A stretch of DNA of 15,931 bases from Anaerolineales bacterium (GTDB lineage Bacteria; Chloroflexota; Anaerolineae; Anaerolineales; Villigracilaceae). Both the position numbers and the translations under genes were made by a program. The notes beneath the pieces are model-generated. The model was given only the letters and a program-made list of their open reading frames with translations, was not told where the DNA came from and did no database searches. The first letter of the stretch is position 1. Each line of letters opens with the position of its first letter. The stretch is taken from assembly GCA_016928525.1 (NCBI GenBank), contig JAFGKO010000326.1:1-15931 (forward strand). The letters are read 5' to 3'. Of this stretch, positions 7,683-13,985 are shown piece after piece.

Positions 7683-9137
7683 ATGGAAACCGACTTACGA
7701 GTTCTATCCGATAACGAAATCGAACAAGTGCATGAACGATCGCTATCGCTGCTTGCCACCACCGGCGTCCGGGTGGATACGAAACGCGGGCGCAAAATTC
7801 TCAAGGAAGCCGGGGCGGACGTAGATAACGGAACAAACATCGTGCGTTTCCCTCGTTCCCTGGTGGAGGAATGCCTGCGAGTGGCGCCGCACGACTTCAT
7901 CCTGGGCGGCAGGCGGCCAGGCTGGACATTCACCGTCAACCACAATGACTGCACGCTTCTGGCCGACGGGGCGGCTGTTCACGTGATGGACAGCCTGACC
8001 GGTGACCGACACCCGGCCACCTTTGACGATTGGTTGAACGCCACCCGCCTGATCGACGCGCTGGACGAGGTTGGCGTGTACTGGTCGATGGTAGAGCCAA
8101 CCTTCTTCCAGAAATCTATCGCGGACTTTGTAAGCTACTGGCGGCAGATGGTCACCAACTTTTCAAAGCACCTGCAAGATTGTTCGTATACGGTTGAAGA
8201 GTCACGCTGGATGCTGGAAGTGCTGGGGACGGTCTTCGGCGGCAAAGAAGAGGTTCGCAAACTGAACCCGTTCTCGTTCCTGCTGACGCCCGTCTCACCG
8301 CTGGTCATCGAAGCCGAACACACCGATGCCTACCTGGAAACGATCGCGTGGGGCATCCCGGTCGCCATCATGCCTATGCCCATGATGGGCGGAACGGCCC
8401 CTGCCAGCCTGATCTCCACTTTGCTGCTTGCCAATTGCGAAACGTTGGCAACGTTGTGCCTGGTCCAGGCCGCAGCGCCACGCACGCCCACGATCTACGC
8501 TGCTGCCCCGTCGATCATGGATCCACTCACCGGACGGTTTACCGGTAGCGAAGTGGAGCATGGCATGTTGGGCGCAGCCGTGACCGAGATTGCACGTTAT
8601 TACGGATTGCCTGTGGAAGCATCCGCTGGCAGCTCTGGCCAATACATGCCTGGAATCCGCTCCAGTTACGAGCGCGCCTTGAACTGGGCCATCTCCAGCC
8701 TGTCGTGGCCTGATTTGCTGGTTGGGCCGGGTCAACTGGGCGGATCGATGATCCTGAGCCTTGAGCAGTTGATGATCGATGTGGAAATCTTCCGGCGCTG
8801 TGACCGTCTTTCAGACGGGATCGATACCAGCGTGGAGGAATGGCTCGAAGTGGACCTGGCAGCCGTTGGTCACGGGGGCAATTTTCTCGGTCGGCGTTCG
8901 ACGCGCGAGGCGCTGCGCAGCGGGGAAGTATACGTCAGTGATTTCGACACGCGCGATTCGTATGAGTCCTGGTCCGCATCCGGCAAGCCATCTATGCTGG
9001 AAGATATGCAAGATCTGGTCAAAGAGACGCTTGACGCGCATGAGACACTACCCTTGGATGAAGATGTAGAGCGCGAGCTGGCAGCCATTGAAGAGCGCGC
9101 CCGGCAGGGTGTACAAACGATACAACCCAAAGGATAA
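7683..9137 (+). CDS. MttB-family (non-pyrrolysine) methylamine:corrinoid methyltransferase, copy 3
   Basis: This 484-residue MTTB-family protein is clearly diverged from copies 1 and 2. It lacks the N-terminal PPLxPxRP extension and starts METDLRVLSDNEIEQVHE. Family landmarks remain: ADGAAVHVMD (94-103), SKHLQD (161-166), PVSPLV (203-208), GGTAPASL (236-243), the YGLPVEASAGSSGQ block (307-320) and GHGGNFLGRRSTR (397-408). At the pyrrolysine-equivalent site it reads MPGIRSSYERALN, with no in-frame stop. The start is an ATG preceded only by a weak purine stretch. It is followed after three bases by copy 4. The predicted reaction is methyl transfer from an unknown methylated amine to the shared corrinoid protein. 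The divergence suggests a different substrate from copies 1 and 2. Confidence 0.86.
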   Translation: METDLRVLSDNEIEQVHERSLSLLATTGVRVDTKRGRKILKEAGADVDNGTNIVRFPRSLVEECLRVAPHDFILGGRRPGWTFTVNHNDCTLLADGAAVHVMDSLTGDRHPATFDDWLNATRLIDALDEVGVYWSMVEPTFFQKSIADFVSYWRQMVTNFSKHLQDCSYTVEESRWMLEVLGTVFGGKEEVRKLNPFSFLLTPVSPLVIEAEHTDAYLETIAWGIPVAIMPMPMMGGTAPASLISTLLLANCETLATLCLVQAAAPRTPTIYAAAPSIMDPLTGRFTGSEVEHGMLGAAVTEIARYYGLPVEASAGSSGQYMPGIRSSYERALNWAISSLSWPDLLVGPGQLGGSMILSLEQLMIDVEIFRRCDRLSDGIDTSVEEWLEVDLAAVGHGGNFLGRRSTREALRSGEVYVSDFDTRDSYESWSASGKPSMLEDMQDLVKETLDAHETLPLDEDVERELAAIEERARQGVQTIQPKG

Positions 9138-9140
9138 GTC

Positions 9141-10583
9141 ATGCAGTTCCAAAGCCAAATCCTATCCGACGTTGAAAAAGAACACATCCACGCAGAAACG
9201 CTGCGCATCCTGTGGGAGGCCGGCGTGAAATTCTACAGTCAGAAGGCGCTGGGACTGCTGGAAACAAACGGAGCGCGCGTAGACCACGAGACGAAAATCG
9301 CCCATATCCCCAAAGAATTGGTAGCGCAAGCGCTGGCGACTTCACCTAAGTCGTTTGTGTTAGGCGCGCGCAACCCGGCTTACAACTATCCCTTGCCCTC
9401 GCCCGTCTCGCGGTACGCTATGGACGGCACAGCCGCTTTTGCGCAGGATTTCCAAACAGGCGAGCGCCGTTACGGCACCGACAAAGACAACGAGCTTGCC
9501 ATGCGCGTCTTCCAGCGCATGGATATGGGCATCATGGCCTGGCCCCCCGTGGCGGCCGAAGATAAACCGTCCCACTCACGCCCGCTATATGAATGGTTCA
9601 CCACTTCGAAATTTTGCTCGAAGCACGTGCAACACGAACTACATACCGTCGAGCAGGCCGCTTTCCTGGCAGAGGGGCTGATCGCCATGCTGGGAAGCGA
9701 AGAGGCGCTGGTGCAAAGCAACGCCTTCTCGTTCATCTACTGCCCGGTCTCGCCGCTCGTTCACGACGGACCGATGATGGACGCCTATATCGAGTTGGGA
9801 GGACTGAACATCCCGATCATGATGTTGCCTATGCCCGTTCCCGGCAGCACTGGTCCCTCCAGCCTATTCGGCAACCTGTGCATCGCCAATGCCGAGGCGC
9901 TTTCATCCATCATTGTCTACCAGTTGGCACACCCCGGCAGGCCTATGATCTACAGCAGCGCTACTGGTACAATCGACTTCCGGAACGGAGCCTACACCGC
10001 CGGGACGCCGGAAATGGGATTGATGTCTGGCGCGCTGGCCGAAATGGGACGCCACTACGCTCTCCCCTCGACTTCAGCCGGCTGCACAGCCGATGCGCGT
10101 GGACCTGGTCCCCAGGCTGTCCTGGAGAAGTTCGTCACGTCTATCGTACCGGTCCTGGCAGGCTCGGACGTGATCGTCGGCTTCGGCGAAGTGGATGGCG
10201 ACCAGATTCTTGTCCTGGAACAGATTGTGGTGGATAATGAGATCGCCCACCTGTGTGAGCGCGTTTTCCAGGGCGTAGACTCTGACCCTGAAAAAGTCCT
10301 AACTGATGACATCCTGAAGGTCGGGCCGGGCGGTCACTTCCTGGCGCAGAAATCTACCCGGAAACTCTCGCGCACGAATGAGTTCTACCTGTCTAACTTA
10401 CTCGACCGCAACACCCTTGAACAATGGCTAGCGCTGGGTAAACCGGACATATACAGCAATGCCCGTCAGCAAGTGGAAGAGCTCCTGGCTAAGCCGGTGG
10501 AAGATCCGTTGCCCGGAGATGTTGCTGAAAAATTAGACGAAATTTTGGCAAGAGCAGATCGAGAATTACAGGGAGATTTATAA
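9141..10583 (+). CDS. MttB-family (non-pyrrolysine) methylamine:corrinoid methyltransferase, copy 4
   Basis: This 480-residue MTTB-family protein has AMDGTAAFAQDF (93-104), SKHVQHE (160-166), PVSPLVHDG (202-210), GSTGPSSL (235-242), the ALPSTSAGCTAD block (307-318) and GPGGHFLAQKSTR (395-407). It looks more like copy 3 than copies 1/2 in its N-terminus and in the SKHxQ and PVSPLV segments. The pyrrolysine position is replaced (region RGPGPQAVLEKF) and no stop interrupts the frame. Its Shine-Dalgarno site AAAGGA (9129-9134) directly abuts the copy 3 stop, so the two genes are probably translated together and might be made in equal amounts. The GGHF motif kept here, but changed in copies 2 and 3, suggests it retains the ordinary corrinoid-docking form. 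The substrate is unknown. Confidence 0.87.
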   Translation: MQFQSQILSDVEKEHIHAETLRILWEAGVKFYSQKALGLLETNGARVDHETKIAHIPKELVAQALATSPKSFVLGARNPAYNYPLPSPVSRYAMDGTAAFAQDFQTGERRYGTDKDNELAMRVFQRMDMGIMAWPPVAAEDKPSHSRPLYEWFTTSKFCSKHVQHELHTVEQAAFLAEGLIAMLGSEEALVQSNAFSFIYCPVSPLVHDGPMMDAYIELGGLNIPIMMLPMPVPGSTGPSSLFGNLCIANAEALSSIIVYQLAHPGRPMIYSSATGTIDFRNGAYTAGTPEMGLMSGALAEMGRHYALPSTSAGCTADARGPGPQAVLEKFVTSIVPVLAGSDVIVGFGEVDGDQILVLEQIVVDNEIAHLCERVFQGVDSDPEKVLTDDILKVGPGGHFLAQKSTRKLSRTNEFYLSNLLDRNTLEQWLALGKPDIYSNARQQVEELLAKPVEDPLPGDVAEKLDEILARADRELQGDL

Positions 10584-10601
10584 CCAAAATACGGCAATTT
10601 T

Positions 10602-10714
10602 GTGTCACCCTGAGGGAGCGCTCGTTGCGACCGAAGGGTCTCCTTTACGACGAGGAGATTCTTCGCTCGCTACGGTTGCTCACATCGTCCCGATGTCCTT
10701 CGGGAGAATGACAC
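10602..10714. repeat. Palindrome-ended intergenic repeat (second repeat family)
   Basis: The 113-bp stretch is bounded by perfect 6-bp inverted ends GTGTCA (10602-10607) and TGACAC (10709-10714). Complementarity continues imperfectly inward (ACCCTGAGGG against CCTTCGGGAGAAT), and the inside holds further self-complementary pieces such as CTTCGCTCGCTACG. It has no coding potential and looks like a small non-autonomous palindromic element dropped between MttB copy 4 and the corrinoid gene. Only one copy of this family is in the window. Confidence 0.55.
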
Positions 10715-10748
10715 GAATTCAATTTTGATTGATACAAAGGAGAACATC

Positions 10749-11393
10749 ATGTCAGAAGAACTGTTCAAACAAATGGCACAAAGCATCCTCGACGGTGAGG
10801 AAGAGGTGGCCGCGGAGCTGGCGCAGAAAGCGCTGGACGCGGGCATCGACCCGCTACAGGCCATCACCGATGGCTACATGCCTGGTGTCAATGAAGTAGG
10901 GGATAGCTTCGCCTGCGGCCAGGCCTTCCTGCCCGAACTTGTCATGGCCGGGGAAGCCATGAAAGCTGCTATCGCCGTGTTGGAACCCGCCATGAAAGCC
11001 GCTGGCACTTCGCGCCAGATCCTGGGCAAGGTTGTACTGGCGACCGTCGAGGGCGATATCCACGAGATCGGCAAGTCGCTGGTGGGGACGATGTTGACCT
11101 CATCGGGTTTCGAAGTCTACGACCTGGGCGTGGATGTGTCCACCACTGACATCCTGGCCAAGGCCGAAGAAGTCGGCGCGGACATCGTCGGCCTGAGCGC
11201 GCTCTTGACCACCACCATGGTCAAACAGAAGGAAGTCATCGACGAAATCACCAAACGCGGCATGAAAGTGAAAGTGATGGTTGGTGGCGCACCGGTGACG
11301 AGGGAATGGGTGCAGAAGATCGAAGCGGATGGCTACTCGGAAGATGCCATTGGCGCGGTCAATGTGGCCAAAGAGTTGATGGGTGTGAAGTAA
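10749..11393 (+). CDS. Methyltransferase corrinoid protein (MtbC/MtgC-like)
   Basis: This 214-residue cytosolic protein carries the methyl group as methylcobamide between the MttB enzymes and the pterin methyltransferase. Residues 1-85 form the helical cap domain of B12-binding methyltransferases (GYMPGVNEVGDSFACGQAFL is typical). Residues from about 93 form the Rossmann-type B12 domain with the DxHxxG motif at 103-108 (DIHEIG). His105 is the expected lower ligand to cobalt. Later segments (VGLSALLTTTM, VMVGGAPVT) complete the B12 pocket. ATG 10749 is chosen over an upstream in-frame TTG at 10725 because AAAGGAG at 10736-10742 is spaced correctly and MSEELFKQM is a normal start. It is the only corrinoid protein in the window, so it likely serves all four MttB homologues. 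Confidence 0.93.
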   Translation: MSEELFKQMAQSILDGEEEVAAELAQKALDAGIDPLQAITDGYMPGVNEVGDSFACGQAFLPELVMAGEAMKAAIAVLEPAMKAAGTSRQILGKVVLATVEGDIHEIGKSLVGTMLTSSGFEVYDLGVDVSTTDILAKAEEVGADIVGLSALLTTTMVKQKEVIDEITKRGMKVKVMVGGAPVTREWVQKIEADGYSEDAIGAVNVAKELMGVK

Positions 11394-11472
11394 TTAACCA
11401 CGAAGGCACTGAGACACGAAGGCACAGAGTTTTTATTTTTGTGTCTTTGTGCCTTGATGTCTTTGTGGTAAA
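11394..11472. repeat. Dispersed palindromic repeat, copy B
   Basis: The left arm, starting CCACGAAGGCACTGAGACAC at 11398, and the right arm GTGTCTTTGTGCCTTGATGT...GTGG (11441-11468) are imperfect inverted copies around an AT-rich centre (11430-11440). Each arm is itself built of 8-bp near-repeats of the form CACGAAGG. It is closely related to copy A at 5932-6008. It fills the gap between the corrinoid gene and the pterin methyltransferase gene. Confidence 0.75.
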
Positions 11473-11481
11473 AATAACATC

Positions 11482-12339
11482 ATGAAAACAGAACTGACAA
11501 GCAAAACCAAAAAAGTAGTCATCGACACCGAAGGCCCGTTTGTGGTCATCGGTGAGAAGATCAACCCCACCGGGCGCAAGAAGCTGGCCGCCGCACTGCA
11601 GGGAGGGGATCTGGATTACGTGCGCGAGTTGGCAAACAAGCAGGTTGACGCTGGAGCGGATATCCTGGATGTCAACGTTGGCGTGCCGGGCGTGGACGAT
11701 GTGGCCTTGATCCAGCAGGTGGTCAAAATGCTGGCCGAAGAATATGACGTGCCGCTCTGCATCGATTCGCCCAACCCCGCCGCGCTGGCGGCTGCCCTGC
11801 CCCTGTGCCCTGGTCGGACGTTGGTCAACTCGGTCAACGGCGAGGAGAAATCCTTGAGCGCGGTGCTGCCGCTGGTCAAGGAGCACGGCGCAGCGGTCAT
11901 CGGACTGACCATGGACGACAACGGCATCCCCAAAGACGTGGAAACGCGCGTTTCCATTGCCGAAAAGATCATCGAGCGCGCTGCCAAACTGGGCATCCCC
12001 GCCGATGACATCGTCATCGACCCGCTGGTGCTGACTGTCGGCGCAGACCAGAAGGCATCTTCTGTCACCTTGCAGACTATCGAGATGGTGCGGCGCGAGT
12101 TCGGCGTGAACGTCAATATCGGCGCCAGTAACGTCTCCTTCGGCCTGCCCGAGCGTGATACGATCAACCTGGCATTCCTGTCCATGGCCATCTACGCCGG
12201 GGCAACCTGCGCCATTACCGACCCAATGAAGTACACGCTGCACATCCGCGCCACCGACTTGCTGCGCGGACGCGATGCCAATGCGCTGCGCTACTTGAAA
12301 TATTATCGGCAACATCCGCCGGAAAAACCTTCTGCTTGA
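11482..12339 (+). CDS. Methylcobamide:tetrahydrofolate methyltransferase (pterin-binding, MtgA/AcsE/MtrH type)
   Basis: This 285-residue TIM-barrel protein of the pterin-binding family would transfer methyl from the methyl-corrinoid protein to tetrahydrofolate, sending it into C1 metabolism. Motifs in order are GEKINPTGRKK (24-34), DILDVNVG (60-67), DSPNP (95-99), NSVNGE (116-121), the acidic VIDP (178-181) and GASNVSFGLPER (214-225). Asp95, Asn116, Asp180 and Asn217 match in order and approximate spacing the pterin-contacting residues known from the acetogen methyltransferase AcsE (Asp75, Asn96, Asp160, Asn199). The protein is a standalone barrel with no fused B12 domain, so the preceding gene supplies the corrinoid. 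It is the last gene of the cluster and has only a weak Shine-Dalgarno site. Whether the acceptor is tetrahydrofolate or another pterin cannot be decided here. Confidence 0.9.
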   Translation: MKTELTSKTKKVVIDTEGPFVVIGEKINPTGRKKLAAALQGGDLDYVRELANKQVDAGADILDVNVGVPGVDDVALIQQVVKMLAEEYDVPLCIDSPNPAALAAALPLCPGRTLVNSVNGEEKSLSAVLPLVKEHGAAVIGLTMDDNGIPKDVETRVSIAEKIIERAAKLGIPADDIVIDPLVLTVGADQKASSVTLQTIEMVRREFGVNVNIGASNVSFGLPERDTINLAFLSMAIYAGATCAITDPMKYTLHIRATDLLRGRDANALRYLKYYRQHPPEKPSA

Positions 12340-12365
12340 TCTGGGTACAATAACTGCAAATGTAG

Positions 12366-12394
12366 TAGTCAGCGTGAAAATTTCGTCCTATAAT
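12366..12394 (+). promoter_or_regulatory. Candidate promoter of the lysine-rich mini-gene
   Basis: TAGTCA (12366-12371, 4/6 match) and a perfect TATAAT (12389-12394) are separated by 17 bases. The start would be near 12401 and the leader about 80 nt. It indicates that the mini-gene is transcribed independently of the methyltransferase cluster. Confidence 0.55.
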
Positions 12395-12481
12395 ATTGAA
12401 TAGCAGACTTGCCAACAGCCTGCTCGAAAGGCGTTCGGCGCTGCACCCCAATGTCACATCTTCTCGATCAAGGAGGATCAC

Positions 12482-12583
12482 ATGAGCGACAAAGACAAAG
12501 GCAAAAAGGAAAACAAGAAAAAACCTAAGCTTACCCAGAAGGAGAAGAAGAAGCTGAAACAAGAAAAGAAGAAAATCAAATAA
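12482..12583 (+). CDS. Lysine-rich 33-residue small protein
   Basis: A short ORF (ATG at 12482, stop TAA at 12581-12583) encodes MSDKDKGKKENKKKP through to KKKIK: 17 of 33 residues are lysine, against five acidic ones, and there is no hydrophobic segment. It is supported by a near-ideal Shine-Dalgarno site (AAGGAGG at 12470-12476, five bases before the ATG), a good promoter (12366-12394) and a strong hairpin 21 bases after its stop. I do not recognise a family. The charge suggests a cytosolic protein that binds nucleic acid or ribosomes and is probably disordered or one helix. The strong signals make a chance ORF unlikely. Confidence 0.7.
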   Translation: MSDKDKGKKENKKKPKLTQKEKKKLKQEKKKIK

Positions 12584-12604
12584 CCTTTATAAACTATCTA
12601 AAAC

Positions 12605-12639
12605 ACCGCCCTCATTTCAAATAGCGAAATGAGGGCGGT
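12605..12639. terminator. Strong 14-bp hairpin, probable transcription terminator
   Basis: ACCGCCCTCATTTC (12605-12618) pairs perfectly with GAAATGAGGGCGGT (12626-12639) around a 7-base loop. It lies just after the mini-gene. On the plus strand no T tract follows; on the minus strand the hairpin is followed by TGTTTTAGATAG, so it fits better as an intrinsic terminator for transcripts coming leftward, for example from the IS transposase. It may act in both directions. Confidence 0.65.
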
Positions 12640-12701
12640 ATGCAATTGCACAGTATATATTTCGTGTGCTTTCGGCATATCCATTTGCAGCCATTGACAC
12701 C

Positions 12702-13949
12702 AGGGTCAACGCATCTAAATTGGCAGTTTGGACAAACCAGCCAGGGCTTTCAGCAAATACTCTTCCTTCCAACCAGCCAGGAGACGCTTGCCCTTGATAC
12801 TGCGTTTACAGGTTTTCTCTTGCTTGAGCAAATTGAGGGCAATGTGTCGCAAAATAGCGAAGTTTTCTGGGCCATTGTTCTTACGTACACGGCAGCGATC
12901 TTCGTCAAAGGCAATGTCGAGCGTCCAATGCAAGCTGTTCTCGATACCCCAGTGGGAGCGTACTGCACCCAATACCCGTTTTGCGCCAATGATACTGGCA
13001 ATATGAAAACGATCTTCGCAAGTTTTTTCGTCACCAATCCAACGTTGCGAACGAATGCGAGAGACGGTCGACAGTTTTTCCCAGTTCGCAAAACCACGCA
13101 AATGACACAAGATAGATGGGTCTGAGATGGTCCAGCACTCCCGGATTTCAATCCGACCATGCCCTTTGTTGACGGTTTTCACATAATCATAGTTGTAGGC
13201 TTGATACTGGCTGTCTTCCAGGTCATCAAAGAGTCTTTGCGTGTCTTCAAACAGGTTGCCCTGGTTGTCTTTGAGCGCCAACACATAGTCTCCATCTTCT
13301 TCTACGACAGTTTTGGCGATCTCTGTTTGACAACCCATCGCATCAATCGTGATGATGCAGCCTGAAATCTCCAAGGCTTTCAATAACTGTGGAATAGCGG
13401 TGATCTCGTTCGATTTTTCATCCACCTTGACTTGCCCCAAGACCAGTCGGTTGGCACAAGCCCAGGCACTGACCATGTCAATTGCACCCTTGCCAATGCC
13501 GCGATCATGCGAACGTCGCAATACTTTCCCGTCCAGGGCAATCACTTGTCCACCTATCAACTCGCTAGCAGCATTGATCCAATTCAGGAAGCAAGTCCGA
13601 AACTCCAACGGGTCTAAACGTGCAAACACTCGATTGAAGGTATCATGGGATGGAATGCCATTTGGTAGTTCCAGAAATGTCTTGAACCAATCTTGTTTCG
13701 CTTTGCCAAATTCTTCCACATCTTCCCAACTGTCACAACTGCATATCGCTGCACAGATTGCAATGACCAGAATGTCTATGAGCTTGTGCAACCTGGTTCG
13801 ATCAATGCGTGGATCCGTAAGGCTGCCAAAATTCTCCTCGATACTGGCTGTGATGCTTTTTCCCAAGGCTTATCTCCTGTGCGTTTTGACCTACGAGGAT
13901 AAGCCTGATCCTTTCTCCCTGTCCAGTCTAATTTAGATGCGTTCACCCT
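12702..13949 (-). mobile_element. Complete ISAs1-family insertion sequence (1248 bp)
   Basis: Terminal inverted repeats of 22 bp are seen at 12702-12723 and 13928-13949; they share AGGGT, then C or G, then AACGCATCTAAATT, and differ at two of the 22 positions. One transposase gene on the minus strand fills the interior. A perfect 9-bp target duplication flanks the element. All parts needed for movement look intact, so it is probably active or recently was. Confidence 0.9.
12715..13866 (-). CDS. ISAs1-family DDE transposase
   Basis: The 383-residue protein is full length for the family. It has the N-terminal ISAs1 domain (FGSLTDPRIDRTRLHKLIDIL at about 13-33) and a DDE core: Asp112 in IALDGK, Asp175 in IDAMGCQ and Glu309 in WGIENSLHW, followed by the family signature DIAFDEDRCRVRKNNGPENFA (317-337). 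The frame opens with TTG at 13866-13864; an AGGAG Shine-Dalgarno site (plus positions 13874-13878) lies seven bases before it, and the sequence reads MGKSITASIEENFG. The stop overlaps the left inverted repeat. It cuts and inserts its own element. It has no functional link to the neighbouring genes. Confidence 0.93.
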   Translation of the reverse strand: MGKSITASIEENFGSLTDPRIDRTRLHKLIDILVIAICAAICSCDSWEDVEEFGKAKQDWFKTFLELPNGIPSHDTFNRVFARLDPLEFRTCFLNWINAASELIGGQVIALDGKVLRRSHDRGIGKGAIDMVSAWACANRLVLGQVKVDEKSNEITAIPQLLKALEISGCIITIDAMGCQTEIAKTVVEEDGDYVLALKDNQGNLFEDTQRLFDDLEDSQYQAYNYDYVKTVNKGHGRIEIRECWTISDPSILCHLRGFANWEKLSTVSRIRSQRWIGDEKTCEDRFHIASIIGAKRVLGAVRSHWGIENSLHWTLDIAFDEDRCRVRKNNGPENFAILRHIALNLLKQEKTCKRSIKGKRLLAGWKEEYLLKALAGLSKLPI

Positions 13950-13950
13950 A

Positions 13951-13979
13951 TTGACACCCCCTCCATTTACCAGTATAAG
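13951..13979 (+). promoter_or_regulatory. Candidate leaderless promoter of the TPR lipoprotein gene
   Basis: A perfect TTGACA (13951-13956) and TATAAG (13974-13979, 5/6) are spaced by exactly 17 bases. The ATG at 13986 lies seven bases after the -10 box, where transcription would start, and no Shine-Dalgarno site precedes it. The mRNA should therefore be leaderless. The -35 box lies within the IS target-site duplication. Confidence 0.65.
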
Positions 13980-13985
13980 CACGCC

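Larger units (their letters stand above)
12693..13958. repeat. 9-bp target-site duplication flanking the IS element
   Basis: ATTGACACC occurs at 12693-12701 and again at 13950-13958, immediately outside the two IS ends, in direct orientation and without mismatch. This is the expected mark of transposition and indicates a recent insertion. The right copy supplies the -35 box of the downstream promoter. Confidence 0.88.

Noticed and set aside
4478..10583. Pyrrolysine read-through in the MttB genes
   Set aside because: None of the four frames contains an internal TAG, and each runs to full family length without a stop.
11394..11472. CRISPR array suggested by the CACGAAGG-type short periodic units
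   Set aside because: The units are 8 bp, contiguous and arranged as one inverted repeat; there are no spacers of regular length.
11359..12315. 318-codon minus-strand open frame over the pterin methyltransferase
   Set aside because: It is antisense to a gene with clear family motifs, and one end of it reads through the palindromic repeat. Its composition is that of a GC-driven shadow frame.
12640..13125. 161-codon plus-strand frame across the IS left end
   Set aside because: It is antisense to the transposase and begins in intergenic DNA outside the element; no family features.
13349..13936. 195-codon plus-strand frame within the IS
   Set aside because: It is antisense to the DDE transposase core; ISAs1 elements carry one gene.
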